DNA of 64,000 bases from Calliopum simillimum (GCA_951812925.1 OX638368.1:112739309-112803308); one strand, 5' to 3'. Numbered from the stretch's first letter, positions 1-13,484 are shown. The notes: generated from the sequence alone by a model not told the origin. Numbers and translations are program-made.

Positions 1-925
1 TTAAAAGCGTCATTTAGTACTATTTTTTTTCTTCAAAATGAGTTACAGAATGGTCTTTTATGATTTTTCTTTAAAAAGTTATGACCATTAAAATAACATT
101 ATAAAAGATATAGTAATACGGCAATTCCTATAGAAAATCCATACATGATTTTTAACTTTCATGATGTCATTTTAAAATGAAAAACCCATTTCATAGCTCA
201 TTTTGAAGGCAAAAAGCAGTTCTAAATGGTGCATTTAATAACAACTAGCAATGCATTTTGTTGCGTCCAATAAAGTAGCGGTTAAAAGAAAAAAATTAGA
301 ATACTCATTTTTTTCCAACATTGAGACTGGCTCCATACCTTAAAACTTATTATTTTTAAATAATTTTTTTTTTGTTGAATTAATCAACATTTAATTCCAT
401 GCAATATAAGAATTCCAGAACAAATATTCCGCCCTTTGAAAATTACAAAAAACTAATTTATAGAAAAAAAGTCATGAAAATTTTCTTAAAAAACTAAAGT
501 TTTTGTACCGAAACAACAACAAATTTAATTTTGGACCAAAACTTTTTAAGAAGATAATGTTGACCTAGTCATGCTCTACAAAAGTTGTCTTGAAAATATT
601 ATGAAAAAATTAGCAGTTTTCAAGTCAAATTTTTAGTCGATTTTCCGACCTTTGATCGAAAACCGGCTGGGTTTTTTCCACTACCGATTCCAAATTTTTT
701 TTGAGATCTTATTTTTTTGACTTCTAATTTTAGGAAATGGACGGGGAGCAGACAAATTCTAAACTTTGCACATTTCATATATCTTGTGGCCCTCTAATGT
801 ATATGATATATAAATATAGCTTAAGTTTATGAATTATTTGTAAATTAAATTTTTATGTTTGTTTTTTTTTTATAATTTCTTGTTAATTTTTATTAATAAA
901 ATTAAAATTTAAATTAAAACGAGGA
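1..925. other. AT-rich non-coding DNA
   Basis: No credible gene is visible. The stretch is very AT-rich with many short homopolymer runs and stops in all frames. Phrases such as a GATTTTCCGACC block near 650 look like old repeat debris, but no ends could be defined. Confidence 0.6.
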
Positions 926-2856
926 ACAAGTCAAGCGTTGCTCCCAAAGCCAAATTTTTTTTTTTTGCCAAAATATGGCTTTGGAAATTAATTACAACAA
1001 CAACAGCAAAAACAAAAAGTGTCGCTCAGATCTGGTTTCGGAGATATAGCAATCGGAAGATCGGGATACAGCTTTTATGAAAACAAGTATAAGTTCTGAG
1101 TCCCTTGATGGATATTAAAAATTTTGGTGTCATATGAAAGGTATAATAACTAGCTACCAAATTGGTGTACAAAAGTCTTAAATCCGAGTTTTCGGTTTCG
1201 ATATATGGCGATTTTAAGATAATTTTGACCGGGTTTTTTTAAAAAAACACTATTTTTTTCCAAAAAACGTCTCATCAATCCATAATTTTAGTAACAAAAT
1301 ATGAAAGGCCAATCTATTTACTTTTGTTAACTATGCCATTTGCATCTGATTTCCTATATTTGTAAGGTTTATCCAAAAAAAAAAAAAAAAATAGAAGAAT
1401 TAAAATTTGTATTTTTTTTTTTATAAGATGTCTTCATCTACAACATTATCATCATCATCATTCTCTGCTTCATAGGAAACGACTTTATGCAATTCTCCCT
1501 CATTGGCCATTGGCTCAATCCCCTCTGCTTTTCACTTTTTAAGGAACATGAATTCTGCAATATATCCTTCGTAAAATCATTTTGTTCTTTTAAATACATG
1601 CAAAGCGTTTTTGACAAATCGCCACAGACTCTCAATCGTATTTGTGTGGTCATTAGTTACTGGATCTTTAAAAGAAATTGAGTGGTTCACCGTTAGGGTG
1701 TTAAGACCTTCTTTTTGTAATCAGTTATATAACCTGACTGAATGATTTGCAAAAATTTATAAAAAAGAAAGCGCCGCAGGCGAAAAATTGTTATTAAAAA
1801 TTTCACGCGAAATTTTTAATAACAATTTTTCTCTTTTGTAGTAAAAAGTAGTAGTTAACCAAACATTTTTGAATAAACATTTTCATTTTGTTGTGGTTGA
1901 TAGTGATGTTGTTGTTGTTAGTAGTAGTTTTGTTAGTGTTATTGATGTTGTTGTTGTTAGTAGTGTTGTTATTGTGTTAGTGTTATTGATGTTGTTGTTG
2001 TTAGTAGTGTTGTTGTTTTGTTAGTGTTATTGTGTTGTTCTTGTTAGTGTTATTGTGTTGTTCTTGTTGTTGTTGTTTGTGGTGTTGTTGTTAGTGTTGT
2101 GTTTTTTGTTTTGTGAGTGTTGTTGGTTGTATTGTTGGTGTTGTTGTTGTTATTGCTGTGGATAGTGGTGTCATTGTATTTGTTAGTGGTGATGTCGTTG
2201 TTGTAATTGTAACGACTCGAACGCCAGGCCAGATATTGTCGTCAAGGTTGCTATTCCTGGCCTCCCAATAGGATGGTCTCTCTGAGACATTGTTGTTGTT
2301 GTTAGTGGTTGTGGTGTTGTTGTTTTTGTTAGCGCTGTTTTTGTTAGTGGTGGTGTTGTTGTTGTTGTTGTAATATTTGCTAAATTTCATAAAAATTCCT
2401 TTAGTTTAATTTTTGTTTTTCTATAAAAAATGCCCTAATGATGCAAATTCAGCTTTAAATGGAATACCTTATGAAGGAAAATAGATAAGGCTACCATATT
2501 TTGTTACCACAGATATAGGTTATTAAGGTATTTTTTTAATTTATAATAGTTTTTTAAAAAAAAACTGGTCAAAATTTTCACAAAATCACCATATCTTGAA
2601 AACCATAGCTTGGATTTAAAACATTTTCAGAATAGTTTTGTAGCCAATTAAAATATCTTTCATATAACATCAATATTTTTGAAATCCATCAAGGGATTCA
2701 GAACTTATATCGGTTTTTATAAAAGCTATATCCCGATCTTCCGATGACCATATCTCCAAAACCAAGTCCGAGCGACATTTTTTGTAAAAATTATACCTTT
2801 AACAAGAAAAGCTTGGTTTAAACCAAATTGGGTTCTGGGAGCAACGCTTGACTTTA
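926..2856. mobile_element. Foldback element with ~440-bp inverted arms
   Basis: The left arm (about 928-1370) is the reverse complement of the right arm (about 2410-2855). The outer ends share a perfect GTCAAGCGTTGCTCCC, and farther in both contain GATCGGGATA, the GTCGCTC block and CCTTGATGGAT. The centre (about 1880-2370) is a low-complexity stretch rich in GTT triplets. No transposase is visible, so this is a non-autonomous foldback or long-TIR element. The exact termini and target duplication are not resolved. A fragment of the same arm occurs at 55890-55975. Confidence 0.7.
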
Positions 2857-2954
2857 GCCTAAAACGATTGACTGTTTAATATGAATTGAACATTTTAATA
2901 AATACGTTCTCATATCTAACAAAAAATGTGCTTTTAATGTCAAAATCAAACATA

Positions 2955-3047
2955 CCTAATCCCGAAAAATCCCGGGATCCCGGGATTGGAACTTTATAAT
3001 CCCGAAATCCCGGGATCGCCAAAATGCCCAAAAATTGGCATCCCTAG
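2955..3047 (-). mobile_element. Terminal fragment with CCCGGGAT repeats
   Basis: About 90 bp containing several ATCCCGGGAT-like palindromes and ending in TTGGCATCCCTAG. The reverse complement matches 56211-56297 closely, starting TAGGGATGCCAA, so this is the end of a dispersed repeat family. The AGGGATGCC terminus resembles hAT-type ends, but no 8-bp duplication was found and the class is a guess. It truncates the 3' part of the adjacent LINE. Confidence 0.5.
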
Positions 3048-6000
3048 TCAGTACATGTCAGTTTTGTATTTAAAATAAATCCAAGATTTTTAACTTTACT
3101 CACATAGTCAAGTTGGGCAGTACCAATAAACAAGGGAGGGATGTCAACAAGACTGGCATCACTCTTCGCAATGGGTAAAGCTTTTGATTTGAGTGGATTA
3201 ATGAGGAGTGCATTAGCGACAGCCCATTTATAAAGCGAAGCTAAGTCAGAATTCAATCGGTAAATTAAGTCTTCTGAAAGTCCAATAGGTCGAGATATAT
3301 ACAGTTGAATGTCATCTGCGTAAGCATGCACGCTTGAAAATTCACAAACAAGAAAAATATCATTGATGAAGATGGAAAAAAGGAGAGGACCCAAAATAGA
3401 TCCTTGGGGAACTCCTGTGTTAATTGCCTCAAGAGAAGATAACGCATTTTTCACTTGAACACTCTGCTTTCGACCATACAAATAACTTGATATTAAATCT
3501 ACTGCATTAGGGCAGAACTTAAAGTAATTTTTAAGTTTATTGCAGAGAAGATTATGATCCACCGAATCAAAAGCTTTAGTAAAATCTATAAGACACAGTA
3601 CAGTTAGGAAATCATTATCATAGGCAACCCGAATGTCATCAATTATCTTCATAATAGCAGTCGAGCAACTATGGCCAGCTCGAAAGCCAGACTGTAGTGG
3701 AGATAACAGATTATTTGTGTTGAGGTATTTCATCATTTGTTCAGACATTAACTTCTCGAGCACTTTTCCTAATGCAGGTAAAATACTGATAGGTCTAAAA
3801 TCATTAGGTTCAGCGGCATTGGCCGTTTTTGCAATCGGAATTACAATTGCTATTTTCTACAAATCAGGAAATTGAGAGCAAGTAAAACAATAATTAATGA
3901 TGTGTGTAAAGGGGACAATGATGTATGGTAAGATCAATTTTATAAACTTTAAGGGCATGCCATCGAAACCAACTGAATTAGAGCCTAGCTTTAGGATACA
4001 TCTCAACACATCATCCTCATTAACATTTGAAAACTGAAACGATGGAAAAGAGAAGTTGTTCAAGGACCCGTGAAAATCAGAACAAATCCTACCATTCGAA
4101 CGACTCACAGTGGGGTATTAGGTACCAAAACACGCTATTAATTCATCCAGACTGTTGAGGGTTATAATAACTTATTTTTTTAGTTAATTATGCATAAAAA
4201 AGTAGAAAACTTATGCAGTTGTACGTTATGTAGTGAAATTTTTTTTTAATAGCTCAAAAAAACGGAAATTGAAAATTGTCATCAAATTTTTTACGCATTA
4301 TTCTGAAGTTTTAAGAATTTCTGTCTTTGGTGAATCCTAGTGAAATTTGTTGGAGAATATTTTTGTAGAACATTTTAACCCATTTTAACCAAGTTTTTGG
4401 AAAAAAGGGTCAAGAAGACCCATAAAAACAGGATATAATGGGTTAAGATGCAATAGAAAATTGTTTCTTGTATGATTTTATGATAAACTTATGAAAAACA
4501 GTTTTTCCAAGATGTAGTTTAAGAGTTTTACAGCAGGCCGAAATATCGAAAATATGTTTTCTTTCGGTTTTTTATCTAAAACAACAATATATGAATGATT
4601 TAAAATTCGAGATATAATATTTTTATATACCTTGACTCAAGACAAAAAATTTGATATATCGGATGACTCATCCCGAGCGTTTCTTAAATCGTAATAAAAT
4701 AAAAACTGTACTAAGCCGAGATTTTGCATAAAACGGCGCTGAGCGACCTCTTAATGACCTTCAAAAATTTTTAAAAACTCAGCGTACTTTATTGATACCC
4801 TCTGCAGATTTTTGGTGGTAATTATCTGTCTATATGTCTGTATTTAACTTTTTATTTATTTTTTGCTCCAATTTCATACATATTGGACATGTCAGTTTGC
4901 CTTAAAAAAATTAAAATTTCTCACAGCCGCGTAAAAACCCGCAACCCTATTTTTTCATAATTGTCTACTCTTTATTAAAATCAAAACATTTTTGTTTGAG
5001 CTCACTTTTTGAACGACTATATGTCTATGTATATAACCAAAATGAACTTAATTTTAAACTAACGAACAAAAAAAAAAAAAATTTAAATATAACAAAACAC
5101 TTTTCACAAAACAAAAACCACTTTTGTATTACAAAAATACCTGAACTAATAGGGTCCATCAAAATTTAAGAAGAAAAACAAAACAAAAGGAAAAAAAGTC
5201 ATTGCATTGCACTTGCACTTGCTTCTTGTGATTATAGCGACTGGAGTTCTCTCACAAAGAGTTTAATAATTTCGAAGGAGCAAAACATGGCACAACCAAA
5301 TTTTAAACACTTATTATGGACAGTCTATAGTTAAAGAAAATCATAACAAGATGAAAACCTTGCACAACCTAAAATACTTTAACTCCACTTGAATAATAAA
5401 AAACCTTAATTTTTTAACACATATTTAATATATATATAAAATTTTTTAAACATTAACTCAAAAAAACTTTTATGTAGTAAGAACCACAATTACCTGAAGT
5501 TAAAGGTTCCATTAAAACTTTTTCCACAAAAGCTTTTTTTTTATAAAAATGTACTTTAAAAAAGCCAAAAAATTCAAATTTTTCACAGCGCGCGAACGAA
5601 AGCAAAAAAAGTTGATCTTCAACCGCATATAACTTTTTTACTAGTAATGTTAGGTCAAAAATTTTTATTGTTTGTGACGCAGAATTTTATTATCTTTAAA
5701 ACGGTATCAAAAAAAGCCGGTACTTCAAACATTTTTTTTTCAATTAAATGCGTAAAAGCGCATACAATACCCCTTTGTGCGACTGGCAGTCAGAAAAAAA
5801 TTGTTAAGGGCGTCAGGGTCAAGATTACATTCAATTGACTCCTTGCTAAACACTCTGTACTTTTTAATATTAGCCCATAACTGTTTCGAGCTTAGACCGG
5901 AATTTAGTTTCGCATTGAAAAAATTTGTTTTCTCTTGCTTTAACATCATAGTTGCTGAGTTTCTAGCCCTTCTAAAATGTTCCCAGTTTCTTGCAGACCT

Positions 6001-6350
6001 ATTGCGTTTCCATTTTGAATGAAGCTTATTTCTTAATTTAATAGCAGTCACTACACGATTAGTAAACCAAGGACAACAGGAGTTTGAGATATTTATAGTA
6101 CGAAGTGGAACATGATGATTAAAAATAACATTTAGATTATTCATAAATACACTAAGTTTTTCATCAACAGAAACACAATACAAACAGTCATCCCAACAAA
6201 CATTGGACAGATCATAATTTAAGGCATTAAAATTAATTGACTTTGTTAATGCCTGATGGTAACACTCGGTTAAATAAATTTATCCGAACTAATGACTTAC
6301 AGATGGCATCAATATTCCTGCTATAATAAGTTATCCGTAATTTTTAAGTA
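3048..6350 (-). pseudogene. LINE reverse transcriptase pseudogene (CR1/L2-like)
   Basis: A minus-strand non-LTR retrotransposon fragment. Reading from 6350 downward it encodes the linker between endonuclease and reverse transcriptase (about 6345-5785), and after a 1.67-kb insertion it continues into the reverse transcriptase (4100-3048). Catalytic-region motifs are visible: DFTKAFDSVDH, GVPQGSILGPLLFS and HAYADDIQLY (about 3305-3330). There are frameshifts near 6270 and 3860, the 5' endonuclease is missing, and the 3' side is cut by the repeat ending at 3047. The motif style (HAYADD, SYL followed by a basic segment) suits the CR1/L2 group rather than Jockey; the clade is inferred. A closely related copy lies at 19543-21632. 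Confidence 0.85.
4106..5779. mobile_element. Transib-like non-autonomous element inside the LINE
   Basis: The element starts CACAGTGGGGTATT at 4106 and ends AATACCCCTTTGTG at 5779, inverted ends matching at 12 of 14 positions. It is flanked by the 5-bp direct repeat CGACT (4101-4105 and 5780-5784). Removing it and one CGACT restores the LINE reading frame across the junction. CAC-beginning ends, a 5-bp GC-rich duplication and a perfect CACAGTG heptamer are the known hallmarks of Transib, the superfamily from which RAG1 derives. The 1674-bp interior is AT-rich with no transposase, so it is non-autonomous. The right heptamer is CACAAAG. Confidence 0.75.
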
Positions 6351-7964
6351 ATTTAAAAATGAAGTTTCCTCTTTTTCAAAAATGCAAAGTAATGTTCACT
6401 TTGCAGCGAACCATCCTTCAGTTAAGAACTGTTTAATCTTAAGGTAAAATAAAAGACAATAAAATTTACTTAATATATTTATCCTAAATATATTCTGTTT
6501 TTTCCTATTTTCGATTTTGCGTAAATCTTAAACTTTCCCGAGTTTAAGATTTTTCTACACTTTCAGAGAAACCTCAACCAACAAAGATTCAGGCATTCCC
6601 AATAGCCCCTACATATTCATTTTGGTCCACATCGAGCCAGATCTACAGCTGAAGGTTTCTCATCACTTCATAAGTCTACTAGACAACTCATCAAGATTCC
6701 TACTCCATACATAATTGAGAAAATTATACGTGCCAAAGTCAACGCGTTCCAGAGGTTTGTTTGCATATATTCCTATATTTGCATATTAGTATAAAAATTC
6801 AGTGCATTGAGAGCGAAGCTCTGTAATATCTCGTGTAACAAGTGCGGTAATTTTCAATAATTCGTCCATTTTCTAAAATCTAGAAAAGAACTTAACTAAA
6901 GTAATAAAAATAAAAAACTTAAGTGCCAGTGGGTTCCAGTCCATTTATATAAATCCTACATAATTAGTTCGGTGAGTTTCTACAATTCTTAAAATCTTAA
7001 TTGTATTAAACTCAAAATTCAAGTGATTTTCTTTAAAAAATAAACCGTGGTATAAATTAATAAAAGGAAGGCAAAAATCGCATCCATTTATTGAATTTTT
7101 CATTAAAAAAAAGGCTATACTGCTGTAAGAAGTTGTAAAAATTTCATGTGAAAATTTAATTAGTTTCCATCAGAATAATTCCATAAAAAGTTCGCCATTT
7201 ATCAAAGGCTTTACATATTCGGGTGTAGCGGTTTTGTATTCGTTTCCATTTACCTAGTTCGTCTTACTTAACAGACGCATGTAGTTCGCAAAAAGTGAAA
7301 ATCGTTAACATAGTTAGTTACTGGCAAAAATCGTGTACATGATCGTGTAGTGCTGTTAATCTAACGTTTGCAGTGAGTTCAATGTATTACACTTGATTAT
7401 TCTGTTGTTAACATTCTACTTTTACAAGATCAAAACGATCAAGCTTAACACAAGTATAACACTTACGCAAGCTGCTGTTAACGTTAAAGCTTTTTTCTTA
7501 ACAGTCCTCATTGTACAGATTTTTCCTAACAGCATTTTGCGAAACGAAACAAAACCAAAGCGAATTGATGCGCTGCTCATGTTAACGTTCAAAGAACTTT
7601 CAAATACAAAAAAAAAAAGAAGCAACATAACATAAGCAATAGCAGGTAACTTCTTCAGTGACAACTTATAAGATAAAGAAATATTGGCTTTCGACAATAT
7701 TTAAATATCAGTTCTCACATATAATTTTTCATTATAAAATAAATAAAGATAAATACCACCGAAACGTAAAATTTTTAAAATATTTCGCATTCTTTTAAAC
7801 GTTTATTAAAAGTAAAGTTTTCAGTAACTGCAACGTAAATATACCCATTCTTTTTAAATCGTATGGTTATTATTCTACTTATATACTTTTTTAGAACACA
7901 ATTTCTTAAAAAACTTTCCAGGTTTTTCATAAATGTAAATTATTTTCAATGCTGGAAAGCTCAG

Positions 7965-8000
<36 letters not shown>

Positions 8001-8341
8001 CATTTTCAAAAAAAAGTTTGTACAGATAAATCGTTAGTACACAATTTTGCATAATTTTCGCCTTCTTTGTGAAAGAAAAGGATCCTTGTTTGGGAGCTTT
8101 TATTTCTTAAGATTTAATTTCCAATAATCTGTTTTCTATTTTGCAACTCCGAATCGAGCGTACATTTTACCACAATTTTTAAACTAATTTCATTTCAAAT
8201 CGTAGATCTGAATTTCGTTACAGATATAATTTCCAAATTAGATTTTGGTTTTTTAAATTGTGAAAAGTCCTCGTTTCCAATTCTTGGAAAACTGACTCGA
8301 TTCATCTTAAAAATTTCAAAGAGGTTGAATATATTTCGCTT
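6351..8341. other. Non-coding stretch upstream of Bel/Pao gag
   Basis: No supported gene. It should contain the leader and possibly the 5' LTR of the downstream Bel/Pao element, but no second LTR copy survives for comparison, so no boundary can be drawn. A poly(A) run of about 29 bases lies near 7971-7999. Confidence 0.5.
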
Positions 8342-10123
8342 TTGAGCAATTTGATTGTTCTTTCCACTAATAGATACTTGGCTATTTTTTGTTTTTTCAA
8401 AGGATTTAATTGCTGGTTTTTTTTCGCTCTCGGCATTTTTGATTCCACTTATTTTCGTTTTCTTCTATTGGCTTGTAATTTGTGTCTTGCTCAGCTGTTG
8501 GAAGCTTTCAATCGTCATTCTGACAGTCTGTTTCAGTTTGGAACTGATCTGGAGAATACGGATCTGACCAGCTTGTCACTGTTAATACTTGAGTTACATC
8601 GCGATGAGATGAAAGCCATGTGGAGCTCAGTGAAGGCAGCGTATGAGTCCTGCTTGGGAACGAATGCCCGTTCCGCCGAAAATTTCAACCATGAGACAGT
8701 GAGGGCACGCTACCAAAGCAGTTATGCAGCTTTCGTTCAAGGAGTATCCAGGATCACTGACCAGATGCAGCAGATGTCTACACTATCTTCAACACAATTT
8801 GGCCACCCTTCAAATCAGGTGAATAATCCCACGACAATTGACCAAGCGCAGCAGAGTCCTGTTTCTCAACCTTCAGGTCACTTGAATAGCTCTAGCTCGA
8901 ATTTCCACTTGCCCCCATGCGACACAGAAGTGTTTAGTGGAGATTATTTGATGTGGCCTTCGTTTCGTGATATGTTTACGGCGATTTATGTAAACAACAC
9001 GCGCATTAGCCCAGTTGAAAAACTATTTCACCTAAACCAAAAGACGAGGGGAGAGGCCCGTGATATTGTTAAGAAATCTCCTCTCACTAACGATGGTTTT
9101 GCATTAGCTTGGCAAAACTTAAAGGATCGTTTTGAGAACAAACGAGTTCTAGTTAATAGCCAGCTTCGTATTTTATTCAACCTTTGTTCCATTTCCGTAG
9201 AATCAGGCACCGCCATTAAAAAACTTCAAAGGGACATAAATGGTTGCATTTCAGCTTTCAAGCTGTATGATATCGATATCGACAATTGGGATTGCATTTT
9301 TATTTTCTTATGTTCGACTAGGTTGCCTGATACCACATTGGCCCTTTGGGAACAGTCAATCAAAAATAAATCCGAAATTCCAAAATGGGATGATTTGAAT
9401 TTTTTTTTGACAAGTCGATATCAGACACTTGAAACCGTATCCGATATGCGTACTTCAGGGCCATCTGCAGCTACTTCTAAAAATTCTACAAATTCTCAAG
9501 TTTCACAAAACAATTCTAAAAAAGTACGCACTTTTCAAACCAAAGTTTCTGGTCCATCTTGCAAACTTTGTTCAAACGAGCAGCACATTATTCGATTATG
9601 CCCTCGATTTCTCGGTATGAATCTGCCAGATAGAATGGCAACAATCAAGAAGTACAACCTCTGTATTAACTGTTTTGCTCGTGGTCATTCAGTTAAGGAT
9701 TGTACTAGCATACATAATTGCTTTACGTGTAAAAAACGACATAGTACGCTTTTACACCGTGATGATTCAAATCTAAATTCCATTCTTACCGCTGCTTCTA
9801 CTTCAAATAGCAGCACATCAAGACCAATTTCGTCTGCAACTGCTTCTATTTCCAATTCAATACAGTCCACTTGCTCTCCAACAAACGTGCAATCTTGTTT
9901 TGCTTCCAATACGAAGAGCGTTCTTTTAGGTACTGCAGTTGTACGTATTTGCCACTTAGGTACATTTTACCATGCACGTGCACTTATAGACTCAGGGTCA
10001 GAAGGTACTTTTATTTCTGACCAACTACAAAGATTGCTTAAGCTTCCATCAAGTGCAGTTACGGCTCAAATTTCTGGTCTTAATGGTGCTATGGCAGCTC
10101 AAGTTCATAAAATGTGTTCATGA
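8342..10123 (+). pseudogene. Bel/Pao gag and start of protease
   Basis: The first open segment of a Bel/Pao-type LTR retrotransposon. It encodes a gag region with a Ser/Gln-rich linker, then a Cys/His cluster typical of Bel gag (C-x2-C pairs at about 9559-9770, including CINCFARGHSVKDC), then the aspartic protease motif ALIDSGSEGTF at about 9980-10013. The first clear in-frame ATG is well inside the segment (about 8608), so the true start is uncertain. The frame breaks near 10110 and pol continues in another frame, so this copy cannot make one polyprotein. Related coding continues at 10114 and 12840. Confidence 0.88.
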
Positions 10124-12720
10124 GTTCGTTCATTCTTAGCTCACCGATTAATTCCGATTTTCATATTGAAGCTACAGCTTTAGTTTTGCCTCAAATAACC
10201 GGAAATTTGCCAACTTGTTCAGTTGATTCTGCAATTTTAGCTGATCTTCCAAATATTCAGTTAGCTGACGCAGAGTTTTATAAAAGCTCACATGTTGATA
10301 TCCTTATAGGAGGAGATCTTTTGCCGTCCATTCTATTGGATGGTATTAAGCGCAATATTTGTGGGTCCCTACTGGGGCAAGAAACTATTTTTGGTTGGAT
10401 CCTAACCGGTCCTATTTCAAACTCCTCAATTTCATCATTTTCAACATGCGTCTCCTTTTTTACAGAGCTGTCTCTTGACAAGCAAATTTCTCGTTTTTGG
10501 GAGGTGGAGGAGCTTCCGCAAAAACATTACATGTCTCAGGCTGATCGTTACTGTGAAGAAAATTTCCTTTCGACAACGAAACGTACCGAAGAAGGACGCT
10601 ATGTTGTTTCATTGCCATTTAAAGAGGGGTATCCAGAAACACTCAAACTTGGCCACTCGCGTCCTATTGCTTACGCACAGTTTTTACGAAATGAAGTGCG
10701 CTTAAATAAGAATTTATCGTTTAAAACTGAGTATGAAAATGTCCTTAAAGAATACATTGATCTGCATCATATGCATAAAGTTCCCATGCCAAAGCACCAA
10801 TTCTGTCCAAAACATTATTACTTGCCGCATCATGCTGTGGTCAAGCCTGAGCGCACCACCACTAAAGTGCGAGTAGTTTTTAATGCATCCAGTTCAACCT
10901 CGAATGGTTCAAGTCTCAATGACATTTTATACATTGGACCAACTCTTCAAACCGACTTAACCGTACTCATTTTGAAATGGCGATTCTTTCAATTTGCTTT
11001 CAATGCCGACATCACAAAAATGTATCGGCAAATCCTAATTGATCCACGGCATCGTCCATTTCAACGAATTCTTTATAGAGATCCACATTCCGATGAAATA
11101 GCTGATTATGAGTTAAGCACGGTTAAGTTCGGAGTTAATTGTGCCCCATTCCTTACAATTCGTACTTTGCTACAATTAGCAGATGACGTTGAGCAAACTT
11201 TTCCAATAGCCAGTAATATTCTTAAACATAGCATGTATGTGGACGATGCACTGGTAGGCTCACACGACATTCCTTACGCTTTAAAGGCTCGTGATGAACT
11301 AATTAAAGCACTATCCTCTGCTGGGTTTGATCTACGAAAGTGGACATCAAATTCAAAGTCAATTCTTGATGGCCTTCCAAGTGACCATTTACTAAATGAG
11401 GACTTTCTGCAATTTGAAGACAGTAGCACAACGAAAACCCTTGGTATCAGATGGAATGCACAATCCGATGTGTTTTTCTTCAATGCAATACCTTTAGAAC
11501 AAAAATCCACTTTTACTAAAAGAGAAGTCCTTTCTCAAATTTCCAAATTATTTGATCCTGCAGGGTGGTTGTCGCCTTGCATAGTGTTGGCAAAAATTCT
11601 GATGCAAGAGATATGGCTAGAACAGATTGACTGGGATGAAAATATTTCCACTTCCTGCCTCCAAAAATGGCATATATTCCTCGCAAGTTATCCATACATC
11701 AATAAAATTCAAATTCCAAGATGGATACACTATTCTCCTAGTTGTGACCTTCAGTTTCACGCATTCTGCGATGCATCGGAGAAAGCGTATGCTGCGTGCA
11801 TTTTTGTTCGTATAGCCACTGGGGACTCCATTACCACACATCTTTTAACATCAAAAGCTAAGGTGGCACCTGTGAAAACTATTTCCCTTCCGCGGCTAGA
11901 ACTTTGTGGTGCTGCACTACTTTCCGACATAGTTGAGGCATTTCTTCCACAGTTCAATTGCAAAAGTAGCAGAACAGTATTCTGGACTGACTCTACAATT
12001 GTGCTATCATGGCTTCAAAAGCCACCGTGCCAGTGGAACACGTTTGTTGCAAACCGAGTGTCCAAAATTATTCAAAATGTTGGCCAGGCGAATTGGTTCC
12101 ATGTCCCTTCTCACGACAATCCTGCAGACATAGCTAGTCGAGGACTTCTACCTCAGGACTTGGCTAGTAATAGGTTGTGGTGGCATGGACCTGATTGGCT
12201 CCGTTCGAGTCCTGAAAATTGGCCACAAATAACTCCACAAGTTGATTTCGATACGCACCTCGAAAGAAAGTCCACAAAGGTTCATTTTTCATATTTTCAA
12301 AGCTATGATGATATTTTAGAGCGATTTTCAGATTTGTCAAAAGCTCTTCGTGTTATTGCCTACATGTTCAGATTTTCCAATTATTTGCGCCAAAGAACGT
12401 CCAAAGATTCATCTATTCCAATTTCAAACGAAGAAATTAATGAAGTTAGGATCCGTCTAACAATTCTCGCTCAAAAGGTAGCATATCCCGAAGAGTATCG
12501 GAATTTATTAAACAAGCAAAGGATTTTACCTTCAAGTAGCATTCAAGCGCTTAATCCTTTCATGGATGAAAAAGAGCAACTAAGAGTTTGCGGTCGTCTC
12601 ATATCGTCTCCAGACATGTCATATAATGAACGATATCCCATTATTTTACCATATAATTGCCATTTTTCTAGACTTTTGGTGCTCTTCACCCATCGAATTT
12701 CCATACATGGTGGTAATTAA
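10114..12720 (+). pseudogene. Bel/Pao reverse transcriptase and RNase H
   Basis: Long open segment holding the rest of the protease, the reverse transcriptase (NADITKMYRQI near 11001 and the catalytic YVDDALVG near 11236) and RNase H (AFCDASEKAYAA near 11763; WTDSTIVLSWL near 11983). Domain order protease-RT-RNase H and the YVDD box are typical of Bel/Pao. It ends at a premature TAA in the zinc-finger linker before integrase. The catalytic motifs look intact, so decay is moderate: a few frame lesions rather than deep erosion. Confidence 0.9.
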
Positions 12721-13484
12721 TTGGTTCTTGGTCTAATACGGTCACAGTTCTGGATTCCAAAGGTTAAAACCTTATAAAAACAACAATTAATAAGTGCAAA
12801 GTCTGCATTATTTACAAACAACGAGTCCAATCGCAATTAATGGGTATTTTACCTCCAGAAAGAACTGCTTTTTCTCGACCATTTACACATACAGGCCTAG
12901 ATTTCACCGGACCCTTTGATGTAAAAAATTACACAGGCCGGGCTTGTTTAATAACGAAGGGCTATGTATGCGTATTTGTATGCTTTTCAACAAAGGCTAT
13001 TCATCTCGAAGCCACCTCAAATCTTTCAACTGAAGCATTCCTTGCTGCCTTCCAAAGATTCGTCTCCCGACGAGGATGTCCAATACATTTGTATTCTGAT
13101 AATGGGATGACTTTTGTCGGTGCTTCTAAGTCTCTTAGCCAAGATTTTCTAAACACATCTCAATCGAAATTGACTTCAAACTATAGCCATCAAAATTTGT
13201 CTTGGCACTTTATCCCTCCTGGTGCTCCACACATGGGTGGGCTATGGGAAGCGGGTGTCAAGAGTTTTAAATCCCACTTTAAAAAGATCGCTAGTCCTCA
13301 CAAATATACACTTGAAGAGCTCTCTACCCTTCTTGCTAGGATTGAAGCCTGTCTTAATTCCCGACCATTGTCTCCAATTTCCGAAGACCCGAACAACACG
13401 TCAGCTTTAACTCCAGGGCACTTTTTGATTGGCACTCCACTTCTTTGCCCATCAGAACCTGAAATTCAAGAGCCGTCAAGTTCT
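12721..13484 (+). pseudogene. Bel/Pao integrase, C-terminus cut off
   Basis: Continuation of the same pol, with further stops and shifts between 12720 and 12840. The integrase core follows: LDFTGPF with the first Asp near 12899, YSDNGMTF with the second Asp near 13096 and GLWEAGVKSF with the Glu near 13250. The reading frame is lost at 13484, where the inverted end of the next element begins, so the integrase C-terminus and 3' LTR are absent. The absent 3' LTR also prevents dating this copy. Confidence 0.87.

Noticed and set aside
2091..2390. Asn/Thr-rich 99-codon frame
   Set aside because: It is a translation of a GTT-rich low-complexity stretch in the centre of a foldback element.
4371..4446. 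TTAACCC...GGGTTAA pair resembling the centre of the CACTA palindrome
   Set aside because: The shared AATATTTTTGTAGA and TTTTAACCC text is short and AT-rich; I could not show common descent.
7393..7697. Frames on both strands upstream of the Bel gag
   Set aside because: Low-complexity hydrophobic text, no motif, overlapping in antisense.
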